Below are positions 8,739 through 17,237 of a stretch of DNA of 64,000 nucleotides, piece after piece (within the stretch, counting starts at the first letter, position 1; each line of letters opens with the position of its first letter). The DNA is from Halobellus sp. LT62 (GTDB lineage Archaea; Halobacteriota; Halobacteria; Halobacteriales; Haloferacaceae): contig NZ_JAYEZO010000001.1 in NCBI RefSeq assembly GCF_037031285.1, forward strand, positions 1,550,001-1,614,000, given 5' to 3'. The position numbers and the translations under genes were made by a program. The notes beneath the pieces are model-generated. The model saw only the letters and a list, made by a program, of their open reading frames with translations, searched no databases and was not told the DNA's origin.

Positions 8739-9185
8739 ATGGCAATCCTTGCTGCGATCGACGAGAACGAACAGTCGAAAGAGGTCCTCAAGATCGGATA
8801 CGACCTCGCGGAGCGATACGACGACTCCCTTATCGCGTTGCACGTCATCCCGACCGAACAGCACGAGGAGTACGAGGCCTCGATTCGAGACATCGCCGAG
8901 TTCGCGGACTACTCGTTCACGCAGGAGGAGGCGAGCGCCGAGCAGTTCGTGCGGCACTTCGTCTCCGAGACGCTCGGCGACGCTGAGGCGGATAGCGTCG
9001 AACCCCGCGGCGCGGTCGGTAACGTCGCCAACGAGATCATCACCGAGGCCGACGCCGTCGAACCGCGATTTCTCGTCATCGGCGGCCGCCGCCGCTCACC
9101 GACCGGCAAAGCCGTGTTCGGTGACACGGCGCAGAAGATCCTGCTGAACGCGGACTGTCCGGTCGTGACGAAGATGGCTGACTGA
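8739..9185 (+). CDS. universal stress protein (UspA family)
   Basis: Single-domain Usp of 148 residues. It has the N-terminal VAIDEN-type strand (MAILAAIDEN) and, near residues 113-131, a nucleotide-binding segment beginning VIGGRRRS and ending FGDTA, followed by ILLNADCPVV. That segment approximates the G-x2-G-x9-G-S/T pattern of ATP-binding Usps, although the second Gly is not in the standard place. A GAGGAG sequence at about 8728-8733 could act as a ribosome binding site. Usps are cytoplasmic and respond to stress or energy state. The gene is separate from, but codirectional with, the aldehyde dehydrogenase. Confidence 0.85.
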   Translation: MAILAAIDENEQSKEVLKIGYDLAERYDDSLIALHVIPTEQHEEYEASIRDIAEFADYSFTQEEASAEQFVRHFVSETLGDAEADSVEPRGAVGNVANEIITEADAVEPRFLVIGGRRRSPTGKAVFGDTAQKILLNADCPVVTKMAD

Positions 9186-9226
9186 GTCGGGATCAGTCCG
9201 TCTCCTCTCGCCGTGCGTTCCGTCGA

Positions 9227-9973
9227 TTAGCTGTCGTCGTTGCCGGTTTCGTAGTCCAAATCCAGATCCTCCGCCGAGGGGTTGAGGTGGCCGCCTCCTT
9301 CGACTTCGAGGATCGTTCCGTCGACGAACTCCGAGAGATCAGACACGAGGTACAAGACGCCGTTGGCGACGTCTTCGGGCTCGACGAAGCGGCCCATCGG
9401 GCCGCGCGGACTGCCGCCGGGACAGAGCGCGTTCACCCGGATGTCGGGACCGAGGTCGCGCGCGGCGTGTTTGGTCAGGCCGATGAGTCCCCATTTCGAG
9501 GCCGTGTAACTCGGGTTGCCGTTGACCGTCACGTTGCGGCCGGCCATCGACGAGATGTTCACGATCCGGCCGTTTCCGTGCTCCAACATCCCGGGCATCA
9601 CGGCCTTCGAGCAGTTGAAGGGGCCCGTGAGGTTGAGGTCCAATCCGAACTGCCACGCGTCCGCTTCGATCTCTTGGAACGTCTCACCGCCGGCACCCCC
9701 CGCGTTGTTGACGAGGATCTCGACGGTGCCGAATCGCTCTTGCGCCGCCTCGACGAGCGCTTCTGCCGAGTCGCGATCAGTCACGTCGCACTCGACGAAA
9801 ATCGTCTCTGCGCCGTCGTCTGCGATGTCGGCTGCGACACCTTGTCCCTTCTCGACTTGGACGTCCGCGAGGACGACGTTCGCCCCGGCCTCGCCGAGCT
9901 GTGTGGCGATTTCTGCGCCGAACCCCTGCGCTGCTCCCGTCACGATCGCTGTCTCTCCGGAGAGGTCGATCAT
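9227..9973 (-). CDS. short-chain dehydrogenase/reductase (SDR)
   Basis: Classical SDR of 248 residues, probably an NAD(P)-dependent alcohol or ketone oxidoreductase. Cofactor motif TGAAQGFG is at 12-19, NNAG at 89-92, and the catalytic set is S141, Y156 and K160 (YTASK). Asp37 in LADVQ after the second strand favours NAD(H). A TATA-like stretch (GATTTATTA on the minus strand, near 9996-10005) lies about 27 bases before the ATG, so it may be transcribed alone as well as with the partner and ADH genes upstream. The acidic tail after residue 230 is a halophilic feature. Confidence 0.92.
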   Translation of the reverse strand: MIDLSGETAIVTGAAQGFGAEIATQLGEAGANVVLADVQVEKGQGVAADIADDGAETIFVECDVTDRDSAEALVEAAQERFGTVEILVNNAGGAGGETFQEIEADAWQFGLDLNLTGPFNCSKAVMPGMLEHGNGRIVNISSMAGRNVTVNGNPSYTASKWGLIGLTKHAARDLGPDIRVNALCPGGSPRGPMGRFVEPEDVANGVLYLVSDLSEFVDGTILEVEGGGHLNPSAEDLDLDYETGNDDS

Positions 9974-10042
9974 ACCCGCTGATTACGGGGTGTGGTAATA
10001 AATCCCGGGGAGGGCGGTCGATAGAGTGTCGTCCCTCCGAGC

Positions 10043-11140
10043 TCAGTACGTCGATCCGTCGAACCACTGCCGATCCAACGCGTACTCCTCGATGAGGTCG
10101 TCCCACCCCTCGGGGAACTCGATCGGTTTCGTGACCGGACCGCCGATCGACGGGCCGACGATGGCGTTGACGCGACCGGGGCCACCGATCGTCGCGATCT
10201 TCACGTACTCCGGGCCGTCGATCTGCGGTATCTGTCGCGGTCGGACGTTCCCCTCGCGTCGGCGTAGCGGGCCGTCCCAGATAACCCCTTTCTGGTAGTC
10301 CTCGGCCCGCAGATAGGAGTTCTCGCAGAGGTACTGTTTGATGTCTCCTTTGCTCATCTCGGCGGCGGCCAACTCCTCGGCGTTGTACTGATTGACGAGG
10401 TGGAAGATGGTCTGGTCGATATCCCCACCCTGCTGTCGCCCGCCCACCATCGACGGCGGCGTGTTTCGGACCATCCCTTCGAGGATCTCCTCCGCGTCGT
10501 TCTCGTGGGGGAACCACTGGACGAAGCTGTTCGGGCCCGCGAGCGTGATCGTGCTCTCGTCGGTGTCGTAGCCGTGCGTTGCGTGGTAGGGCTTCCACGG
10601 ACTCGCCTCCTCGTTCTCGCCCGCGAGCAGGCTGAATTTGAACGGGCTCCCCATCACACCCATGTCCTTCTCTCCCGGTCGGAGCGAGGCCGTGTTCTTG
10701 TACGCCAGACCGAGCGCGCGACCGATCGTCCGGTTGGCGTGGAAGTTCGGCCCGAACGCGCCCGACCCGCTCTCGATGTCGAGTTTGTTCCGAACGGGTC
10801 CGTTCACGATCCACTGATACGCCCACGACCCGGTGCTGACCGACACCTGAATGGAGTTAGATCTCGGATCGGCAAGCGCGCGAACGCCCGCTTCGAGGAC
10901 CGGCATATACGGGGGAGCACATCCCGCCATCACCGCGTTGGAGGCGAGCATCTCGACGGTGATCGGGGTGTCGTTGTTGCCCAGCCGACCGAGCACGTGA
11001 TCGCGCTCGTGGGCCGTCCCGCGGAGCATCTCTGTGACCTTCTCGTCGGTCGGCGGCACTACCGGGAGACCGTCGGTCATCCCCTGTTCGTAGAGCGATC
11101 GCGACACCGAACTCGGTGAATCGTCCTGCTGGTTAGCCAT
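10043..11140 (-). CDS. conserved UGSC-associated protein, copy 2
   Basis: Protein of 365 residues and a clear paralogue of the product of 5280-6362. The same blocks appear in the same order: DGLPVVPPTDEKV, NAVMAGC, WIVNGPVR, GAFGPNFHANRTI, NEEASPWKPYH and IGGPGRVNAI. It differs in having an insertion around DGPLRRREGNVRP in the last third and a different C-terminus. No CGSC gene is adjacent; it lies between the ADH at 12265 and the SDR, all on the minus strand and probably cotranscribed. The start at 11140 (MANQQDD) is preferred over 11203 because homology begins shortly after it. The function is unknown. Confidence 0.8.
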   Translation of the reverse strand: MANQQDDSPSSVSRSLYEQGMTDGLPVVPPTDEKVTEMLRGTAHERDHVLGRLGNNDTPITVEMLASNAVMAGCAPPYMPVLEAGVRALADPRSNSIQVSVSTGSWAYQWIVNGPVRNKLDIESGSGAFGPNFHANRTIGRALGLAYKNTASLRPGEKDMGVMGSPFKFSLLAGENEEASPWKPYHATHGYDTDESTITLAGPNSFVQWFPHENDAEEILEGMVRNTPPSMVGGRQQGGDIDQTIFHLVNQYNAEELAAAEMSKGDIKQYLCENSYLRAEDYQKGVIWDGPLRRREGNVRPRQIPQIDGPEYVKIATIGGPGRVNAIVGPSIGGPVTKPIEFPEGWDDLIEEYALDRQWFDGSTY

Positions 11141-11224
11141 CGGTGAATCAGGTGACTGATACTCCAAGCGCGTCGCCTTGATTGTTTCGTGTCGACGGCC
11201 CACGGGCGTCTGCCGCTCGCCTCG

Positions 11225-12265
11225 TCACGGTTCGACGAGGACCTTCACCTCGCCGCTCTCGCTGTCGGCCAGCGCCTCGAACCCCTCGTCGACGATGTCG
11301 TCCAGCGGGACTCGAGACGTTACGAGCGGATCGGCGTCCAACTCTCCGTCCGCGAGCATTCCGAACACCGCGCCGAACTCCCGAGCGGCCAGCGGTCCCG
11401 TCTCGTAGGCGGCCGAACCGTTGATCGTCCGCTCGTGGTTGACGAGGTCCATCGGATCGATCTCGACGGGGCCTTTGAACACGCCGAGCACCGTCGTATG
11501 TCCGCTCGCTCTGGTGGCCGTGATCGCGTCGTTGAGCGCCGACTCGTTGCCGGCGACCTCGAACGACACGTCGGCTCCGTCATCGGTCACCTCGGCGACG
11601 CGCTCGGCGAGATCCGTCTCCCGCGGATCGACGACGACGTCGGCCCCGCACTGGTGGGCGAGTTGCCGTCGCGACTTGCGGTGGCCGGAGGCGATGACGG
11701 GCCCCACGCCCGCGGCCTTCGCGAGTTGCACCATCCCGAGACCGATCGGGCCCATTCCGACGACGACGGCCGAGTGACCCGGTCGAAGCGGGGATTCGAG
11801 CAGGCCGTGGTACGCGACCGTCAGCGGTTCCGCGACCGCAGCGTCGGCCGGGGAGAGGCCGTCCGGAAGCGGGATCACGTTTCCGGCCGGCGCAACGATC
11901 TGCTCGGCGTAGCCGCCCCGTCGGTGCGCGCCGATCACTTCGAGGTTCCGGCAGAGGTTGTACTTCCCCGCGTCGCAACACCAGCAGTCCTCGCAGGCCA
12001 CGAGCGGGTTTACACCGACGTCGGTTCCGACCGCGAGGTCGACGCCCTCGCCGACCGCCGCGACCGTCCCGCCGAGCTCGTGGCCCATCGTGTACGGGAG
12101 GAACGAGTCGTCGTCGCGACGCGGGCCGTAGCGGTACTCGCTGAGGTCCGACCCGCAGATTCCACAGGCCTCGACGTCGATCAGTACCTCGCCCGATCCG
12201 GGCTCCGGCGCGTCGACCTCGTCGATACGTACGTCTCTGTTCCCGTAGTAGCGCGCTGCTTTCAT
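11225..12265 (-). CDS. zinc-dependent medium-chain alcohol dehydrogenase (copy 2)
   Basis: MDR dehydrogenase of 346 residues, paralogous to the gene at 4117. Catalytic zinc ligands fit C37, H62 and E63, and structural zinc ligands C91, C94, C97 and C105. The Rossmann motif VGMGPIGLG has Met in place of the Ala seen in copy 1. It heads a probable operon with the UGSC-associated copy 2 gene (85 bp downstream) and perhaps the SDR. A strong TATA box (CTTTTATAAT on the minus strand, about 12287-12297) lies near -27, predicting a leaderless start at 12265. The substrate is likely a secondary alcohol or diol, not proven. Confidence 0.92.
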   Translation of the reverse strand: MKAARYYGNRDVRIDEVDAPEPGSGEVLIDVEACGICGSDLSEYRYGPRRDDDSFLPYTMGHELGGTVAAVGEGVDLAVGTDVGVNPLVACEDCWCCDAGKYNLCRNLEVIGAHRRGGYAEQIVAPAGNVIPLPDGLSPADAAVAEPLTVAYHGLLESPLRPGHSAVVVGMGPIGLGMVQLAKAAGVGPVIASGHRKSRRQLAHQCGADVVVDPRETDLAERVAEVTDDGADVSFEVAGNESALNDAITATRASGHTTVLGVFKGPVEIDPMDLVNHERTINGSAAYETGPLAAREFGAVFGMLADGELDADPLVTSRVPLDDIVDEGFEALADSESGEVKVLVEP

Positions 12266-12384
12266 TCTGACTGGACTTTCTCGTAATGCATTATAAAAGA
12301 TGGTCCGATACCGCCGCTTCCCGCCCGCGAGTAAGTGACCGGGACCGAATGATATTTGACACCCTGTTTAAAACATTAACGTTG
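12266..12384. promoter_or_regulatory. divergent promoter region between ADH copy 2 and GMC oxidoreductase
   Basis: This 119-bp gap separates two divergent genes. On the minus strand CTTTTATAAT is well placed for the ADH. On the plus strand ATGATATTT (about 12349-12357) and TTTAAA (12367-12372) are candidate TATA elements for the GMC gene. Sharing the gap makes joint control of the two oxidoreductases plausible. I see no clear operator palindrome. Confidence 0.5.
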
Positions 12385-13938
12385 ATGTACGACTACGTGA
12401 TCGTCGGTGGCGGGAGCGCAGGCTGTGTGCTCTCCCATCGACTGACGGAGGCGGAAGAGGTCGAAGTTCTATTGCTGGAGGCGGGGACGCCCGCCAGCGA
12501 ACGCGGCGCGGTGAAAGACCCCTCGCGCGTCTGGGAACTGATGGAGTCTGACCTCGATTGGGCGTTCAAGACCGAGCCGCAACCGACGATGAACGGGCGT
12601 CGAATCGACTGGCCGCGCGGGAAGGCCCTCGGCGGGTCGAGTATGATCAACGGGATGGCGTACATACGGGGTCACCCCTACGATTACGACACGTGGGCCG
12701 AACTCGGCAACGAGGGCTGGAGTTACGACGATCTGCTCCCGTACTTCAAGAAATCGGAGAACTTCCAGGCCGACGGGGATATGCAGTACCACGGGACCGA
12801 CGGTCCGCTCTCGGTCTCCCGCGGCGACAACCCGGAGGATCTCACGCCGAGTGAGTTCCAAGAGAAGCTGGTCGAGGCGGCCCGAGAGGCCGGGATGGAA
12901 AAGAACTTGGACTTCAACGGGGAGCGGCAGGCAGGCATCGGCTGGTATCACTCCACGATACGGGACGGTGAGCGCCACAGCGCCGCGAAGGCGTTCATCG
13001 AACCGGTCCTCGGCAGACCGAACCTGTCCGTCGAGACGGCGGCTCACGTCACGCGGCTCACGTTCGACGGCGACCGCGTGACCGGCGTCGTCTACGAACA
13101 GCACGGGCAGGAGCACGAGGTCGAGGTCGCGGGGGGCGGCGAGGTCGTGCTCTCGGCCGGTGCGATCCAGTCGCCGCAACTGCTGATGCTATCCGGACTC
13201 GGCCCGGCGGATCATCTCGCCGAGCACGACATCGACGCCAAGGTCGATCTCCCCGGCGTCGGCCGCAACCTGCAGGATCACCTCCGAGTGAGCGTCGCCT
13301 ACGAGACCGACGAGCCGGTCACGCCCCGCGATCCGGACGATTTCCCGGACAAAGGAGCCCGCTACGACCGCGTACTGACCGGGGCATTCGAGCGCTCCTC
13401 ACCCGACCTCCCCGCGCCGGACATCCAGTACGGGCTGTCGGCCGGACTGGATCCGGAGCACCCAACTGAGGGCTACTCGGTCGCCGCGCTCCCGCTCCGA
13501 CCGACGAGTCGCGGGCGCATCACGCTCGCCTCCACGGACCCATACGACGACCCGATCATCGATCCGAAGCTCCTGTCGACCGAGAAGGATGTCGACGACA
13601 TCGTCACCTCCATTCGCCGGGCCCGCGAGATCTCGAGGGCGGACGCGCTCGACGACGTGCGGGGCGAGGAGGCCCGTCCCGGGCCGGACGTGGAAACGCA
13701 CGAGGAGATCGCCGATTACTGCCGCGACACCGCAGAGTCGGGATACCATCCGGTGGGGACCTGCAAGATGGGCGACGACGAGCTGGCCGTCGTCGACGAC
13801 GACCTCCGCGTCCACGGCGTCGAGGGGCTCCGCGTCATCGACGCGTCGATTATGCCCAACCTGATCAGCGGGAACACGAACGCGCCGACGATCGCCATCG
13901 CGGAGAAGGGTGCTGATCTCCTCAAGCAGAGCCGATAG
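12385..13938 (+). CDS. GMC-family FAD alcohol oxidoreductase (choline dehydrogenase-like)
   Basis: Complete GMC enzyme of 517 residues. The FAD-binding GGGSAG is at 8-13 and the GMC signature PRGKALGGSSMING at about 77-90. The catalytic pair is His455 (YHPVGTCKMG) and Asn499 (SGNTNAPT), with the 44-residue spacing found in choline oxidase. The start at 12385 (MYDYVIVGGG) is used because the 33 residues before it in frame have no family character. It is closely related to the truncated gene at 1-1487. It would oxidise a primary alcohol to an aldehyde with electrons passed to an acceptor; whether choline is the substrate cannot be decided. Confidence 0.93.
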   Translation: MYDYVIVGGGSAGCVLSHRLTEAEEVEVLLLEAGTPASERGAVKDPSRVWELMESDLDWAFKTEPQPTMNGRRIDWPRGKALGGSSMINGMAYIRGHPYDYDTWAELGNEGWSYDDLLPYFKKSENFQADGDMQYHGTDGPLSVSRGDNPEDLTPSEFQEKLVEAAREAGMEKNLDFNGERQAGIGWYHSTIRDGERHSAAKAFIEPVLGRPNLSVETAAHVTRLTFDGDRVTGVVYEQHGQEHEVEVAGGGEVVLSAGAIQSPQLLMLSGLGPADHLAEHDIDAKVDLPGVGRNLQDHLRVSVAYETDEPVTPRDPDDFPDKGARYDRVLTGAFERSSPDLPAPDIQYGLSAGLDPEHPTEGYSVAALPLRPTSRGRITLASTDPYDDPIIDPKLLSTEKDVDDIVTSIRRAREISRADALDDVRGEEARPGPDVETHEEIADYCRDTAESGYHPVGTCKMGDDELAVVDDDLRVHGVEGLRVIDASIMPNLISGNTNAPTIAIAEKGADLLKQSR

Positions 13939-14052
13939 GGATTTTTCGCGGCTTCACTTCCCGCGTCTCACGTCGTCGTCGCTGCCGCCCGTCGAATCGC
14001 CGGAATCTATGCACAAAGTTAATTATGTATCCTTTCCTGCAGTCAATCGCTA

Positions 14053-15579
14053 ATGTCGAACGCGTACGACTACGTCGTCGTCGGTGCCGGATCTGCTGGC
14101 TGCGTGATCGCGAACCGACTGTCTGCCGACGAGGGGACCGACGTACTGCTACTCGAAGCCGGAAAACCGGACGAGAAAGACGAGATCCACGTCCCGACGC
14201 TGTTCCCCGCACTGATGCAATCGGAAGTCGATTGGGACTACTGGACGGTCCCGCAGGACGGGCTCAACGGCCGACGGGAGTATCACCCGCGCGGGAAAAC
14301 CCTCGGCGGCTCCTCGGCGATCAACGCGATGATGTACGTCCGCGGCAACCCCCACGACTACGACGCGTGGGCCGAACTCGGCAACGACGGGTGGAGCTAC
14401 GACGACTTGCTCCCGTATTTCAAGCGGATGGAGGACTTCGAGGGCGGCGAGTCCGAGCACCACGGCGAGGGCGGTCCGCTCCGCGTCGAGCAGGAGCACC
14501 CCTACGGCGACGTCACGAACGCGCTGCTCGACGCTGCCGTCGAGGTCGGCTTCGAACGCAACGAGGACGTCAACGCGGGCAGACAGGAGGGGATGGGACA
14601 CCTCCATCTCACGGTCGAAGACGGCACACGACAGAGCACCGCCGTTTCGTACCTCCACCCCATCCTCGACCGGGAGAACCTCACAGCCGAGACGGGCGCA
14701 CACGTCACGCGGATCGAGTTCGACGGAGACACCGCTTCAGGGGTCACGTACGTCAAAGACGGGTCCGCGCACACCGTCGACGCGACCGAAGAGGTCGTTC
14801 TCTCGGCGGGCTCGATCGACACCGTCCAGCTACTGCTGCTCTCGGGCGTCGGCCCGGCCGACGAACTCGACGCACACGGCATCGAGGTCACACACGACCT
14901 GCCCGGCGTCGGGAAAAACCTCCAAGACCACCTCGTCGTGTCCTCGGCGTACGAACTGAACGGCGATCCCGAGATCGAGGACGGGGAGGTACTCTGTCAG
15001 GTCACCGGCTTCGAGCGGACCGACCCCGACCTCCCGGCACCCGACATCCAGTACTTCCTTGCCCGGGTGTACTTTATGCGGCACGGGTTCGACAACCCCG
15101 AGCAGGGCGCGGGGATGACGCCCAGCGCGACGCTGTTGCATCCGGAGAGTCGCGGCGAGATCACGCTCGCGTCCGACGATCCACTCGAGGATCCGCTCAT
15201 CGATCCGAACTATCTGGACGCGGAAGCGGATATGGATACGCTCGTCGAGGGGCTCAAGCGGACCCGGGAGATCGCTCACGCGAGCGCGCTCGACGAATAC
15301 CGCGGCGCGGAGATCTGGCCCGAAGGCGACGTCGAGGGCGACGAAGACCTCCGCGAACACGTTCGAGAGACCGCTCAGACGATCTATCACCCCGTCGGAA
15401 CGTGTAAGATGGGCGACGACGAGATGGCCGTCGTCGACGACGACCTCCGCGTCCACGGACTGAACGACCTCCGCGTCGTCGACGCGTCGGTGATGCCGCG
15501 TATCACCTCCGGAAACACGAACGCGCCGACGATCGCCATCGCGGAGAAAGGTGCTGATTTGATCGAAGAAGCGCGCTAG
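14053..15579 (+). CDS. GMC-family FAD alcohol oxidoreductase, second subgroup
   Basis: GMC enzyme of 508 residues, more distant from the other two copies. GAGSAG (about 11-16), PRGKTLGGSSAIN, His446 (YHPVGTCKMG) and Asn490 (SGNTNAPT) are all in place. It has a shorter middle part and FLARVYFMRHGF where the others have a different loop, suggesting another alcohol. It follows the previous GMC gene after 114 bp with its own TATA-like GTTAATTATG about 27 bases before the ATG, so independent regulation is likely. It converges on the sulfatase gene. Confidence 0.93.
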   Translation: MSNAYDYVVVGAGSAGCVIANRLSADEGTDVLLLEAGKPDEKDEIHVPTLFPALMQSEVDWDYWTVPQDGLNGRREYHPRGKTLGGSSAINAMMYVRGNPHDYDAWAELGNDGWSYDDLLPYFKRMEDFEGGESEHHGEGGPLRVEQEHPYGDVTNALLDAAVEVGFERNEDVNAGRQEGMGHLHLTVEDGTRQSTAVSYLHPILDRENLTAETGAHVTRIEFDGDTASGVTYVKDGSAHTVDATEEVVLSAGSIDTVQLLLLSGVGPADELDAHGIEVTHDLPGVGKNLQDHLVVSSAYELNGDPEIEDGEVLCQVTGFERTDPDLPAPDIQYFLARVYFMRHGFDNPEQGAGMTPSATLLHPESRGEITLASDDPLEDPLIDPNYLDAEADMDTLVEGLKRTREIAHASALDEYRGAEIWPEGDVEGDEDLREHVRETAQTIYHPVGTCKMGDDEMAVVDDDLRVHGLNDLRVVDASVMPRITSGNTNAPTIAIAEKGADLIEEAR

Positions 15580-15607
15580 CCGCTCTGCTCGACCGCTTTT
15601 TCGCCGG

Positions 15608-17146
15608 TTACGACCAAACGTCCTCGCCGTTCAGATACCCCTCGACATCCTGCGGGACGAACCCCTCGTACTCGAGGACGCGCTCTGCGTGCACACCGCG
15701 TCCGGTCTCGCGAAGCTCCGCGGCGTACTCCTCCTTGTCGAACCACGTGGTGCCGGTCTTCCCTTGGAACGGTCCGCCTTCGTGGAGGACCTCCCAGAGC
15801 GGATCGGCGGGCGCGCGCTCGTGGTCGGGGTTCGCCCCGTTGCGGTCGTGTACGACCTCCATCAGGCGCTCTGAGACCCACTGATCCAGCATCGCGAGTC
15901 CCTTCCGAACGACGTCCGGGCGCTCGCGTGCGAGGTTGTTCGTCTCGTGGGGGTCTTCGGAGAGATCGTACAGCTCGACGGGATCGAGTGGTCGGATGCC
16001 GTCGTGATAGGTGCGAAGGAGGATCCACTCGTCCCACCGAACCGCGCGCATCATCGAGAGTGCACCTTGGCCGACGACGAGGTACTCTCGACCGTCGGAT
16101 TCGCCGTCCGTGATCGATTCCGCGAAGGAGCGGCCGTCCCATCTGTCGGGAACCTCACCGCCGGCGAGTTCGACGAGCGTTGGCGGGAGGTCGAGATGGT
16201 AGTGGAAGTCGCCGTCGACGTCCTCCTCGACGCCCGGGCCGTGCACGATCAGCGGGATTCGGTTGGTCTTGTCGTCCGCAGTGACGTGGTTCCCGTAGAC
16301 GTTGAGCTCGCCCTGATTCTCGCCGTGATCCGCCGTGACGACGATCAGCGTGTCCTCGAAGACGCCCGCCGACCGCAACTGATCGAGGAGCTTCTCGATG
16401 TGGTCGTCCATGTACTTGATCCCGGTGTCGTAGCCGTCGATCCACTCGACGTACTCCTCGCGAGTGCCGATCTCGGAGGGCTGTCGCGGGAGGGAGTCGT
16501 CCCAGACCGGCGGCTCGCGTGCGCTGTGGAGCCCGTAACTCTCGTACTGCTCGTCGAGCGTCTCTTGATCGGGCCACTCGGGGGCAGGCTCGCCCTCGAA
16601 GGGGTAGCCGTACTCGATCGGCGTGTCGTACGGCGCGTGCGGGTCCCAGAAGTTGACGTGGAGATACCAGTCGTCCTCGGTCGCGTGATCGTCCAGCCAC
16701 TCCTCGGCGAACGGGTAGGTGACGTCGGCGCTCTCGAAGCCGCGCTCACCCGTGTCGATCCATCGGTCGAACCCGTCGACCGTGTGCCACGCGCCGTGGC
16801 GCTGCGGGAACGGGCTGATGAGCGCTGTCTCGTGGCCCGCATCGCGCAGGGCGGTCGGGAGCGATCGGTACCCGTCAGTGGACGTGTTCGTGTTCCGTCG
16901 ATGACCCCGATGCCGGAGTTCGGCGTTGACCCCGCCGTGGTTGATCACGCCCGAATGGATGCCGAACCGACTCCCGAAGAAGGCGGTTCGAGACGGCAGA
17001 CACGGCGCGTCCGACACGTAGTAGTTCGTGAACCGTCGACCGTTTTCCGCGAGTGAGTCGATCGTGGGTGACGTTTCGCGGTGATACCCGTAGCAACCGA
17101 GATGGTCCGGCCTCAGCGAGTCGCAGTCGATGACCAGTATGCGCAT
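15608..17146 (-). CDS. sulfatase / alkaline phosphatase-superfamily hydrolase (Cys-type)
   Basis: Sulfatase-like enzyme of 512 residues. The active-site motif C49-L-P-S-R53 is the form in which Cys is converted to formylglycine; metal-binding Asp residues are in VIDCDSLRPDH at the N-terminus and in VTADHGENQG near residue 275. No signal peptide is visible, so it is probably cytoplasmic. It would release sulfate from an organic sulfate ester, which could open the carbon skeleton to the neighbouring oxidoreductases. No formylglycine-generating enzyme is encoded in this window. A TATA-like TTTATGAA lies about 30 bases upstream. Confidence 0.87.
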   Translation of the reverse strand: MRILVIDCDSLRPDHLGCYGYHRETSPTIDSLAENGRRFTNYYVSDAPCLPSRTAFFGSRFGIHSGVINHGGVNAELRHRGHRRNTNTSTDGYRSLPTALRDAGHETALISPFPQRHGAWHTVDGFDRWIDTGERGFESADVTYPFAEEWLDDHATEDDWYLHVNFWDPHAPYDTPIEYGYPFEGEPAPEWPDQETLDEQYESYGLHSAREPPVWDDSLPRQPSEIGTREEYVEWIDGYDTGIKYMDDHIEKLLDQLRSAGVFEDTLIVVTADHGENQGELNVYGNHVTADDKTNRIPLIVHGPGVEEDVDGDFHYHLDLPPTLVELAGGEVPDRWDGRSFAESITDGESDGREYLVVGQGALSMMRAVRWDEWILLRTYHDGIRPLDPVELYDLSEDPHETNNLARERPDVVRKGLAMLDQWVSERLMEVVHDRNGANPDHERAPADPLWEVLHEGGPFQGKTGTTWFDKEEYAAELRETGRGVHAERVLEYEGFVPQDVEGYLNGEDVWS

Positions 17147-17237
17147 CGGGGGAGTAGACTCGATTATTCTTCATAAATGTATGGGAAGATTAGCTGGTGG
17201 ATCGGCGCGCCAGCGCGCGGTGAACCGGCCCTCCGTT

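Noticed and set aside
14025-15407. 460-codon plus-strand frame overlapping the third GMC gene
   Set aside because: It is an Arg-rich product of a shifted frame over a clear GMC enzyme.
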